A stretch of 6,935 nt of DNA from RYN-433 sp036558265 (GTDB lineage: Bacteria > Planctomycetota > Phycisphaerae > Tepidisphaerales > Tepidisphaeraceae), in NCBI GenBank assembly GCA_036558265.1, contig DATBFY010000544.1, positions 1 through 6,935 of the forward strand. Direction: 5' to 3'. Under the pieces are notes generated by a model. The model worked only from the letters and a program-made list of their open reading frames with translations. It made no database searches and was not told the origin of the DNA. Positions 1 through 6,060 of this stretch are shown piece after piece; within the stretch, counting starts at the first letter, position 1, and every line of letters starts with the position of its first letter. A program made the position numbers and the translations under genes.

Positions 1-795
1 CCCGGGATCGTCCGCAATCCACTTGAGCACGCGCTGCGTCGCGATCTTCAAGACGTCCGGATTGCTCAGGCATCGCTGGTTATAGCCCGGCTTCTGCCGC
101 GACCCCTTGATCAGCGGGAAATACTCCGGGTGCGTCGCGTACAACTCGCGCGGGATCAGCTCGTCAAACGTGTGCACGAAGTGGCTGTACCGCACCTTCC
201 CCCCCGTCGATTCGTCGAGCCGATGGGCTTGCCCGTTGAGCCGCATCCGGGCCGAGAAATCTTTGTCCCACGCCTCGCTGATGTACGCCTCGCGGTACTC
301 GAACGCAGGCTTCTGGGTTTCATCCATCTCCCCGGGCACGCTCAACGTGCGGTGGTACGGCGCAAACGTCACCTTGGCCGTGTACCACCGCGCCCCCAGC
401 TTCTCCAGCAGTGCCGTACACCCGTACATCGCCCCCCTCACGTCGCTGCCGAAGACCACCACGTGCGGTCCCGCCGCCTTCAGCACGAACCCTTCCGCCC
501 CCAGGTCCGCCAGCTTCACCCCCTTCACGAGATCGGCCGAGTACCTCGTGTCCCCCACCAGGATCGCCCGCTGGGGCAGCGGCGCGAGGTCGTCGGTGAG
601 GGGGAGCTTGGCGCCGCTCATCTTCTCGATGTACGTCTGGAGCTCGGTTGCGCCCCGGCGCAGCGACGGTGACGCCTTGGTCGGCACGACGATCGGGTAG
701 TCCGACTTGCCGTCCTCGACGATCGTCAAGGGCGCCGCCGACGCGCCACAGCACAGCAACAGCAGCCCCACGACGATGCCAGCAATCCTGCGCAT
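1..795 (-). CDS. Exported DUF4838 domain protein, 3' end outside the window
   Basis: The frame is open from an ATG at 795 to the window edge, giving 265 residues with no stop, so the C-terminal part is missing. Residues 1-20 form a Sec signal peptide: Arg-Arg, a hydrophobic run at about 4-16, then Ala-Ser-Ala before a likely signal peptidase I cut. Residues 22-155 resemble the small alpha/beta domain that precedes the barrel in GH20/GH67-type enzymes. From about 165 the sequence has the DUF4838 look, with an HTFDELIP stretch near 208-215, HPEYFPLIKG at 222-231 and a RCLSNP motif at 241-246. DUF4838 proteins are common in Planctomycetota and Verrucomicrobiota, are usually 600-900 residues long, and are thought to be envelope or secreted polysaccharide-active proteins. 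No reaction can be assigned here. The start is supported by AAGGAG seven bases upstream. The gene is transcribed away from the glycan operon. Confidence 0.85.
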   Translation of the reverse strand, partial: MRRIAGIVVGLLLLCCGASAAPLTIVEDGKSDYPIVVPTKASPSLRRGATELQTYIEKMSGAKLPLTDDLAPLPQRAILVGDTRYSADLVKGVKLADLGAEGFVLKAAGPHVVVFGSDVRGAMYGCTALLEKLGARWYTAKVTFAPYHRTLSVPGEMDETQKPAFEYREAYISEAWDKDFSARMRLNGQAHRLDESTGGKVRYSHFVHTFDELIPRELYATHPEYFPLIKGSRQKPGYNQRCLSNPDVLKIATQRVLKWIADDPG

Positions 796-802
796 ATGAA
801 GG

Positions 803-808
803 CTCCTT
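803..808 (-). promoter_or_regulatory. Ribosome binding site of the DUF4838 gene
   Basis: The minus strand reads AAGGAG here, seven bases before the ATG at 795. This fixes the start and places the signal peptide at the extreme N-terminus. Confidence 0.8.
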
Positions 809-822
809 GGTAGGCGGAATAA

Positions 823-828
823 ATTCTA
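823..828 (-). promoter_or_regulatory. Possible -10 box for the DUF4838 gene
   Basis: The minus strand reads TAGAAT, five of six matches to TATAAT, about 28 bases before the start codon. No convincing -35 hexamer sits 16-18 bases upstream. This is a weak call made from the -10 alone. Confidence 0.25.
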
Positions 829-850
829 TCGGAACGGTCGAGATTTGCTG

Positions 851-868
851 ATGACGCGCAGGCGTCAT
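851..868. promoter_or_regulatory. 18-bp palindrome, candidate operator
   Basis: The sequence ATGACGCGCAGGCGTCAT is a perfect 7-bp inverted repeat (ATGACGC/GCGTCAT) around a 4-base centre. It lies between two divergent transcription units. It covers the spot where the -35 region of a rightward promoter with a -10 at 875-880 would lie, and it borders the -35 region expected for the leftward DUF4838 promoter. Such symmetry suits a dimeric transcription factor. No T-run follows on either strand, so a terminator is unlikely. No regulator gene is visible to pair with it. Confidence 0.45.
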
Positions 869-871
869 ACG

Positions 872-880
872 TGTTATAAG
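872..880 (+). promoter_or_regulatory. Possible extended -10 promoter, rightward
   Basis: The sequence TGTTATAAG has a TG dinucleotide one base before TATAAG, which is five of six to the sigma-70 -10 consensus in extended form. No good -35 is present, as is common for extended -10 promoters. Transcription would start near 887 and run through the hairpin at 923-946, the small ORF at 979 and the gene at 1297. Confidence 0.35.
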
Positions 881-922
881 CGGTTGGTTCTGGACACATT
901 GCGGTGCCCGTCCCGCATCGAA

Positions 923-946
923 ATGCCTCATCAAGGCATCGTTTTT
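923..946 (+). terminator. Terminator-like hairpin in the leader, possible attenuator
   Basis: ATGCCT and AGGCAT form a perfect 6-bp stem around a 5-base loop (929-933). Two bases and then five Ts (942-946) follow. The stem is only half GC, so it would be a modest terminator. No plus-strand gene ends upstream. If the structure is used, it more likely attenuates a leader transcript starting near 887 than ends a gene. It could also be coincidental. Confidence 0.35.
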
Positions 947-965
947 GCTGAGCGGACTGATGACC

Positions 966-970
966 AGGAG
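966..970 (+). promoter_or_regulatory. Ribosome binding site for the small ORF at 979
   Basis: AGGAG lies eight bases before the ATG at 979. The spacing is near ideal and is the main reason to take this short frame seriously. Confidence 0.45.
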
Positions 971-978
971 CAGAACGC

Positions 979-1155
979 ATGAAAGAACAAAATGCTAAGG
1001 GGTCCAACGGGGACCGTCCGTCCCTTCGGATCAGGGACAGGGTGGTCGCCGTACAGACCCGCATCAACCCGGCGCCGGCCATGGCGACGCCGTCCACCGA
1101 CTCGTGGCGGAAATACTGCGCCTGCCGGCTTCAACACTTCGCGTCGGGGCGTTAG
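979..1155 (+). CDS. Possible small protein or leader peptide, 58 codons
   Basis: The frame runs from an ATG with AGGAG eight bases upstream to a TAG at 1153-1155. The product would be a basic 58-residue protein beginning MKEQNAKGSNGDRPS and ending HFASGR, with two cysteines in a Cys-Ala-Cys stretch near residues 47-49. It shows no membrane segment and no family I recognise. In this frame 46 of 58 third positions are G or C, against 33 of 58 at each of the first and second positions, which is the bias expected of a coding frame in this genome. It is the only reading frame between the divergent DUF4838 gene and the GH-GT gene with such a start. It could be a leader peptide, a free small protein or chance. 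No ORF overlaps it with better signals. Confidence 0.38.
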   Translation: MKEQNAKGSNGDRPSLRIRDRVVAVQTRINPAPAMATPSTDSWRKYCACRLQHFASGR

Positions 1156-1257
1156 CTTGCCAGATACCCTGACGGTGCCGTAGCACACACACCCTCGCGC
1201 GTTGTTCTCGCTCCGCATCTTCCGGAGCATTGCGATAGACAAGTCGAGATCCCGTTA

Positions 1258-1278
1258 CGGACGAGGCGGCCTCGTCCG
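1258..1278. promoter_or_regulatory. 21-bp perfect palindrome just before the Shine-Dalgarno
   Basis: The arms CGGACGAGGC and GCCTCGTCCG are exact reverse complements around a single G at 1268, giving ten matching pairs. As RNA this would be a very stable hairpin, 9 bp with a CGG loop, ending three bases before the AAGGAGG of the 1297 gene. As DNA it is a symmetric protein-binding site. Possible roles are translational control, mRNA 5' stabilisation or an operator. The hairpin lacks a T-run, so it is not an intrinsic terminator. Confidence 0.5.
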
Positions 1279-1281
1279 CAC

Positions 1282-1288
1282 AAGGAGG
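1282..1288 (+). promoter_or_regulatory. Ribosome binding site of the GH-GT fusion gene
   Basis: AAGGAGG lies eight bases before the ATG at 1297. It is a near-perfect Shine-Dalgarno and settles the start codon. Confidence 0.85.
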
Positions 1289-1296
1289 CTGCGCCC

Positions 1297-4110
1297 ATGA
1301 CTTCGTTGCGTGGAATTGCCCAAACTGCCGCATCTGTGTCCGCTGAAACCGACATCCTGTCGCACGGCTCAGCTCGGCAAGCGACCGAAAAATTCCCTAA
1401 GGCAAAAAAATTCGTGTGGGGCGCCGGCATCGAATGCTCGTTTATCCCGCACCTGAACGTCGATCAGTTCGACTGGACCCAGCACAATCGCTTCTGGCGC
1501 GATGACTTCAATTTGGCGCGCCAGGAACTGGGAATCCAGACCCTCCGCTACGCCCTCCCCTGGCACAAGATCGAGCCGGAACCCGGGGAATTCGATTGGA
1601 CGATCGCCGACGAGCGCATCCACGCCGCCAGGGAAATGGGGATCGAGCTCTACCTCGACGTCATGCACTTCGGCACCCCGCTTTGGCTCAAGCAGGCCGC
1701 CGGAGACCCGGAGTTTCCCGAATCACTGGAGCGGTTTACGGCCCGTATGGTCGAGCGCTACGGCGGGATCGTAAACACCTGGTGCCCCTGCAACGAGCCG
1801 CTCGTGCTGGCGCTCTTCAGCGGGGACTTCGGCTTCTGGCCCCCGCATGGGCGCAAGTGGAAGGGGTACATGCCGGTGCTCAGCCGGATCGTGCAGGCGG
1901 TCAGCCGGTCGATCCGCGCCATCCGCCGCACGCAGCCCGAGGCGACCGTCCTCCTCTGCGATAACGTCGAGAACTACAAGAGCCGGGATCCGGAGCTCGC
2001 CGTCGAGGTGCGCCGCCGGAACCTGCGGCGGTTCCTGGTCCTCGACCTCTTGATGGGCCGCCTGGACCGTAACCACCCGATGTATAACTGGGTCACGTCG
2101 TATGGGATCAGCGACCTGGACCTCGAGTGGTTCCGGACCAACCCGCAGGTTCCCGACCTCCTGGGACTCGATTATTACCCGCACTCCGACTGGCAGCTTG
2201 AAAAGACGTCGGCGGGCGTCCGGCAGCGCCGCAGCGAGACGCCGGTCGGCCTCTACGGCATCGCCAACGCGTACTACAACCGCTACGGCATCCCGATGAT
2301 GCTGACCGAGACCAGCATCGAGGGTCAGCCGATCAATCGTGAGATCTGGCTGGAGGAGACCGTCGAGGAGTGTCGCCGCCTGCGCGAGGAGGGGGTCCCC
2401 ATGCTGGGCTACTTCTGGTGGCCGATGATCGACCAGGTGGACTGGGACGGCGCGTTGACGCACCGGGTGGGGAAGGTTCACGAGGTCGGCTTGTTCAACC
2501 TCAAGCGGCAGGCGGACGGGACGCTGGCGCGGCGCGTCACGTCCCTGGTGAAGCAGTTCAAGGCGGTCGTCTCGGCCGCAGACGAGAAGGTCGGACCGCT
2601 GGGCGAGGTCGTGACGCCGGTGCCCCAGGAGGACCAGGGCCCGCCCATCGGGATCGAGGTTCCGTTCGCGACAGGTGAGACGGTCCCGGTCGGTCCGACG
2701 ACGGTGGAATTGCCCGCGTCGCGGTCGAACCCCGGTGGCAATGGCAACGGGAACGGCAATGGACACGCGGTCGGCGCGAATGGCGGTGTCAAACCGCAAC
2801 CGGTGATGACCGCCACCCTGCGCGGCGCGGACCCCGTACCCGGCATGTCCGCCGAGCCCGCGGCGGCATCCACCCTCAAGGACTCCGACGTCGAGCTCAA
2901 GGGCACCGACCGTTACGGCATCGTCGTCTTCAGCCACCTCCGCTGGGGCTTCGTCTGGCAGCGCCCGCAGCAGTTCCTCAGCCGCTTCGCCAAGCGGCAC
3001 AAGATCCTCTTCGTCGAAGAACCGTTCTTCGATCAGAAGGAAGGCGCCGAGCCGCGGGTGGATTTCCACAAGGTGATGCCCAACGTCACCGTCGCCACGC
3101 CGCACGTGGACAAGTCGTGGAACCGCAGCCCGAAGATGCCCGAGAAGCTCAGGCAGTTCACGCGCCAGGCGATCGACGCCATGAACGAGACCGGCGAGTT
3201 CGACCACCCCCTGCTCTGGTACTACTCGCCCATGGACTCGGCCTGGTCGCTGGGTCACTTCGAGAACCGCGGCGTGGTCTACGACTGCATGGACGAGCTC
3301 AGCCAGTTCACCGGCGCGCCCAGGGCGCTGGTGACCAACGAGGCCCGCCTGATCGAGCACGCCGACATCGTGTTCACCGGCGGTTACGAGCTGGGCGACA
3401 AGAAGCGAAAACAGCACGACAACGTGCACACGTTCGGTTGCGGCGTGGAGTACGACCACTTCGCCCGCGCCGCGGACCCCTCCACGATCATCCCCCCGGA
3501 CATCGACTTCATGGCCAGGCCCATCCTGGGCTGGATGGGGGTGGTGGACGAGCGGGTGGATTACGCGATGGTGGGCGAGATGGCGCGGATGCGCCCGGAC
3601 TGGTCGTTCGCGATGGTCGGACCGGTCGTGAAGGTCGATCCGAACCTCCTGCCGCACAGCCCGAACCTGTTCTGGCTCGGCGGGCGCGACTACCAGCAGC
3701 TCCCGCACTACTGCCGGGCGTTCGACGTCAACATGATGTGCTTCGCGCTCAACGCCTCGACCCAGTACATCAACCCGACCAAGGGCCTGGAATACATGGC
3801 GACCGGCAAGCCGATCGTCAGCACGCACGTCCGCGACGTGGTGAAGCAGTGGAGCGACATCGTGCGCCTGGCCAGGGGCGCCGAGCAATTCGTCAAAGCC
3901 GCCGACGAGGCGCTGAAGAACCCCAACGACGATCGCGTCCGCCGGGGGATCGAGCTTGCGAAAAAATGCTCGTGGGAGGGAACCGTTGCCACCATGCAGA
4001 AACTGATCAAGGAGGCGATCGCGCGAAAGGATCGTCGCTCCAACCGGCCGATCGAGCCGCTGGGCGAGTCGGAGCTGGAATACGTTTACATGGCCACACA
4101 GGGGTCGTAA
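1297..4110 (+). CDS. GH1-like glycosidase / TuaH-like glycosyltransferase fusion
   Basis: The 937-residue product has two enzyme domains and no signal peptide, so it should be cytosolic. Residues about 38-425 form a GH1-like clan GH-A barrel. The acid/base glutamate is E167 in CNEP, the nucleophile is E338 in LTETS, and YFWWPMIDQVDW (372-383) corresponds to the GH1 YFAWSLLDNFEW stretch. Residues 426-535 are a disordered linker containing a Gly-Asn repeat at 480-489. Residues 538-910 are a GT-B glycosyltransferase of the GT4/TuaH type. It begins with GIVVFSHLRWGFVWQRPQQF, has VYDCMDELSQFTGAP at 661-675, and has a donor-binding NPTKGLEYMATGKPIV segment (826-841) with E832 in the usual place of the second glutamate of the GT4 E-x7-E motif. 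Both domains keep their key residues. The gene precedes a UDP-galactopyranose mutase by 83 bases, so the GT domain may use UDP-galactofuranose; that is inference. GH1-like domains fused to sugar-nucleotide enzymes are known, but the role of the barrel is open: trimming, transglycosylation or scaffold. Confidence 0.88.
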   Translation: MTSLRGIAQTAASVSAETDILSHGSARQATEKFPKAKKFVWGAGIECSFIPHLNVDQFDWTQHNRFWRDDFNLARQELGIQTLRYALPWHKIEPEPGEFDWTIADERIHAAREMGIELYLDVMHFGTPLWLKQAAGDPEFPESLERFTARMVERYGGIVNTWCPCNEPLVLALFSGDFGFWPPHGRKWKGYMPVLSRIVQAVSRSIRAIRRTQPEATVLLCDNVENYKSRDPELAVEVRRRNLRRFLVLDLLMGRLDRNHPMYNWVTSYGISDLDLEWFRTNPQVPDLLGLDYYPHSDWQLEKTSAGVRQRRSETPVGLYGIANAYYNRYGIPMMLTETSIEGQPINREIWLEETVEECRRLREEGVPMLGYFWWPMIDQVDWDGALTHRVGKVHEVGLFNLKRQADGTLARRVTSLVKQFKAVVSAADEKVGPLGEVVTPVPQEDQGPPIGIEVPFATGETVPVGPTTVELPASRSNPGGNGNGNGNGHAVGANGGVKPQPVMTATLRGADPVPGMSAEPAAASTLKDSDVELKGTDRYGIVVFSHLRWGFVWQRPQQFLSRFAKRHKILFVEEPFFDQKEGAEPRVDFHKVMPNVTVATPHVDKSWNRSPKMPEKLRQFTRQAIDAMNETGEFDHPLLWYYSPMDSAWSLGHFENRGVVYDCMDELSQFTGAPRALVTNEARLIEHADIVFTGGYELGDKKRKQHDNVHTFGCGVEYDHFARAADPSTIIPPDIDFMARPILGWMGVVDERVDYAMVGEMARMRPDWSFAMVGPVVKVDPNLLPHSPNLFWLGGRDYQQLPHYCRAFDVNMMCFALNASTQYINPTKGLEYMATGKPIVSTHVRDVVKQWSDIVRLARGAEQFVKAADEALKNPNDDRVRRGIELAKKCSWEGTVATMQKLIKEAIARKDRRSNRPIEPLGESELEYVYMATQGS
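2734..2763 (+). repeat. Gly-Asn repeat-coding tract in the interdomain linker
   Basis: Ten codons encode Gly-Gly followed by four alternating Asn-Gly pairs (residues 480-489). Synonymous codons are mixed (GGC, GGG, GGA; AAT, AAC), so the repeat is kept at protein level and is not a recent microsatellite expansion. It marks the flexible join between the GH and GT domains. Confidence 0.7.
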
Positions 4111-4181
4111 AGGCCGACCACTCGAAGGAACATGGCAATGAAAGCAGAAGGATGATTCATAGCGAGGGATATTCGTACGGA

Positions 4182-4188
4182 AAGGAAG
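4182..4188 (+). promoter_or_regulatory. Ribosome binding site of the UDP-galactopyranose mutase gene
   Basis: AAGGAAG lies five bases before the ATG at 4194. It separates this start from the in-frame ATG at 4152, which has no suitably spaced site, and from the same frame further upstream, which stays open inside the preceding gene. Confidence 0.7.
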
Positions 4189-4193
4189 TCACC

Positions 4194-5831
4194 ATGGAGC
4201 AGAAGAAGATCGTCATCATCGGGGCGGGGCCGACAGGGTTGGGGGCGGCCTATCGCCTCAAGGAGCTCGGATACCGCAATTTCGTCATGTACGACCGCCT
4301 CGGACACCTGGGCGGGCTGGCCAGCAGCTACACCGACTCCGCCGGGTTCACCTGGGACGTCGGCGGGCACGTGATGTTCAGCCACTACAAGTACTACGAC
4401 GACGTCTTCGACCGCCTCGTGGGCGACCAGTACCAGATGAACATGCGCGAGTGCTGGGTGCGCATGTTCGACAACTGGGTCCCTTACCCGTTCCAGAACA
4501 ACATCCGCTACCTGCCCAAACAGCAGCAGTTCGAGTGCCTGTCGGGCCTGATCCAGGCCCAGACCCAGCGCGACCATAAGGCCGCCAAGAACTTCGAGGA
4601 ATTCATCGACGCGGTCTTCGGCGACGGCATCGCCAAGTACTTCATGAAGCCGTACAACTTCAAGGTCTGGGCACACCCGCCGAAGATGATGAACAAGGAG
4701 TGGATCGGCGAGCGCGTCGCGGTGCTGGACATCAACCGCGCCCTGAAGAACGTCGTGCTGCAGGCCGACGACTTCGGCTGGGGCCCGAACAACCAGTTCA
4801 AGTTCCCGCTGTTCGGCGGGACGGGCGAGTTCTACCGGCGCTTCGCCGGCCCGCTCGAGGGGCACGTCCACCTGAACAAGGCCGTGGACTTCATCAACAT
4901 GAAGCGGAAGGAGATCCGCTTCGCCGACGGCGAGGTGGTCAAGTACGACGTGCTGATCACCGCCAGCCCGCTCGACAAGCTCTGCAACGACATGCTCAAC
5001 GGCGACGTGCCGCGCGACATCAAACGGGCGACGGCCAACCTGCGTCACTCCGGCGGGTACATGGTGGGCATCGGCATCAAGCGCGAGGGGGGGTGCCCGT
5101 CCACCAAGAGCTGGATGTACTTCCCCGAGGACAACTGCCCGTTCTATCGGGCGACCTACCTCTCGAACTATTCGCCCCACATGACCCCCGACAACGACCG
5201 CTACTATTCGCTGCTGACCGAGACCAGTTACAGCGAGTTCAAGCCCGAGGACAAGGACACGATCGTCGATCGCACGATCAAGGGCCTGATCAACGCCGGC
5301 CTGATCGCCGAAAAGGACCAGGACGACATCGTGGACACGTGGCTCTTCGACGCCAAGTACAGCTACCCGACGCCGACGGTCGAGCGCGACGGCATCCTGG
5401 CGCAGGCGATCCCGTTCCTGGAAAGCCACGACATCTACAGCCGCGGCCGCTTTGGCATGTGGAAGTACGAGGTCGCCAACACGGATCACTCGCTCATGCA
5501 GGGCGTCGAGCTGGTCAACCGGCTCCTCCTGGGCGAGCCCGAGAGCACGATCGGGATCAAGTACGAGAGCACGACCGACGGGCGCAACGCAGCCCGCCAC
5601 GAGCCCAGCAAGTACGCCGGCTCGGGCGACCCGAAAAAGGCCGCCGAACGCGCGGCGATGAGCGCGTCGTCGTCGTCGTCCTCCGTCACCGCCGCGGCGA
5701 TCGGCCAGATCAAGCAGCTCAACCCGGATCAGCCGGGGGACAAGCCGGACGAGGCCCACGTGTCGGAGGAGGAACTGGGCTTGACGACGGCCCCGGACCA
5801 CGACGAGAAGACCAACCCGTCGAAGCGCTGA
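4194..5831 (+). CDS. glf: UDP-galactopyranose mutase, eukaryotic-type
   Basis: The 545-residue product is a flavoenzyme expected to interconvert UDP-galactopyranose and UDP-galactofuranose, the donor for galactofuranose in surface glycans. The FAD-binding Rossmann motif GAGPTG is at 10-15. The segments GGHVMFSHYKYYDD (57-70), WVPYPFQNNI (95-104), FMKPYNFKVWA (150-160), GERVA (172-176), WMYFPEDNCPFYR (307-319), SNYSP (324-328) and SRGRFGMWKYEV (416-427) closely follow the fungal/protozoan enzyme as I remember it. H59 corresponds to the His beside the flavin. R174 and R319 correspond to the two diphosphate-binding arginines (R182 and R327 in Aspergillus fumigatus). Classical bacterial Glf proteins are shorter, near 370-400 residues, and lack these extended motifs. 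Residues from about 470 form an extra low-complexity tail with six serines at 492-497. The frame is open far upstream, but 4194 has the ribosome binding site and starts the Rossmann fold properly. It follows the GH-GT gene in an apparent operon and ends at a strong terminator. A related flavin oxidoreductase of another function is the main alternative. Confidence 0.9.
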   Translation: MEQKKIVIIGAGPTGLGAAYRLKELGYRNFVMYDRLGHLGGLASSYTDSAGFTWDVGGHVMFSHYKYYDDVFDRLVGDQYQMNMRECWVRMFDNWVPYPFQNNIRYLPKQQQFECLSGLIQAQTQRDHKAAKNFEEFIDAVFGDGIAKYFMKPYNFKVWAHPPKMMNKEWIGERVAVLDINRALKNVVLQADDFGWGPNNQFKFPLFGGTGEFYRRFAGPLEGHVHLNKAVDFINMKRKEIRFADGEVVKYDVLITASPLDKLCNDMLNGDVPRDIKRATANLRHSGGYMVGIGIKREGGCPSTKSWMYFPEDNCPFYRATYLSNYSPHMTPDNDRYYSLLTETSYSEFKPEDKDTIVDRTIKGLINAGLIAEKDQDDIVDTWLFDAKYSYPTPTVERDGILAQAIPFLESHDIYSRGRFGMWKYEVANTDHSLMQGVELVNRLLLGEPESTIGIKYESTTDGRNAARHEPSKYAGSGDPKKAAERAAMSASSSSSSVTAAAIGQIKQLNPDQPGDKPDEAHVSEEELGLTTAPDHDEKTNPSKR

Positions 5832-5891
5832 TTCTCCTGAGGGAGGGAGCGTCGCTCCTGGTCACGCTAAAGGTGGCAACCCTCCTTCCAG

Positions 5892-5930
5892 AGGCGGCCC
5901 GTCGATCCGGACGGGCCGCCTTGGTTTTTT
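5892..5930 (+). terminator. Strong intrinsic terminator of the GH-GT/glf operon
   Basis: A 12-bp perfect stem pairs 5892-5903 (AGGCGGCCCGTC) with 5910-5921 around a 6-base loop. TGG and six Ts (5925-5930) follow. It lies about 60 bases after the glf stop codon and is a textbook Rho-independent terminator. Confidence 0.92.
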
Positions 5931-5965
5931 ATGGGTCAGGGGGAGGGCGAGCCGGTTGCCCCGGG

Positions 5966-6038
5966 GTGCCATGTCCACACCGGTCGCAAGTGATTCGTTC
6001 TCGAAATGTGGCACGATCGACCGGGGTGGACATGCCAC
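5966..6038. repeat. Left REP-like imperfect palindrome
   Basis: The arms 5966-5986 and 6018-6038 are reverse complements at 19 of 21 positions, around a 31-base centre. Each arm contains a CCGGTCG/CGACCGG core next to TGTCCAC/GTGGACA. It lies on the 3' side of the transposase gene. The outer end shares GTGCCATG with the right-hand palindrome. Confidence 0.7.
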
Positions 6039-6039
6039 G

Positions 6040-6057
6040 TGTGCGCCGCTTCGCACA
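6040..6057. repeat. Small hairpin at the 3' end of the transposase gene
   Basis: TGTGCG and CGCACA form a perfect 6-bp stem around CCGCTT, three bases beyond the stop codon of the minus-strand transposase. No T-run follows on the minus strand. It may be part of the left repeat cluster or help end the transcript. Confidence 0.4.
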
Positions 6058-6060
6058 GCC

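Larger units (their letters stand above)
1156..1296 (+). promoter_or_regulatory. Leader of the GH-GT gene with two hairpins
   Basis: This 141-base stretch has no coding frame with good signals. TTGCCA at 1157-1162 and TAGCAC at 1181-1186, 18 bases apart, could be a weak sigma-70 promoter. GCTCCG (1210-1215) and CGGAGC (1223-1228) form a 6-bp stem with a 7-base loop. The 21-bp palindrome at 1258-1278 and the Shine-Dalgarno at 1282-1288 follow. Confidence 0.3.

Noticed and set aside
107..934. Frames on both strands overlapping the DUF4838 gene
   Set aside because: They lie in other frames of a gene with a signal peptide, a ribosome binding site and family motifs. Their translations are Arg/Pro/Ser-rich.
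1001..1038. Short stems GGTCC/GGACC and GTCCCT/AGGGAC as a possible riboswitch
   Set aside because: They are short stems in GC-rich sequence inside the small ORF. They match no riboswitch core that I can recognise.
1723..3888. A 721-codon open frame on the minus strand, opposite the GH-GT gene
   Set aside because: It is a shadow of the G/C-rich third positions of the plus-strand gene. Its translation is rich in Arg, His, Val, Asp and Leu with no recognisable domain, while the plus strand encodes two complete enzyme families.
3117..4193. Upstream extension of the glf frame into the GH-GT gene, as a giant 904-residue fusion
   Set aside because: The extra 359 residues are out-of-frame Arg/Gly/His-rich sequence lying inside the GT domain. 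The Rossmann start and ribosome binding site fix the start at 4194.
4086..5801. A 571-codon open frame on the minus strand, opposite glf
   Set aside because: This is the same antisense shadow effect. The translation is low-complexity Val/Asp/His/Arg-rich, and the plus strand carries clear mutase motifs.
5846..5858. GGAGC-GTC-GCTCC hairpin just after glf
   Set aside because: The 5-bp stem has no T-run and lies just before a much stronger terminator. I see no reason to give it a separate role.
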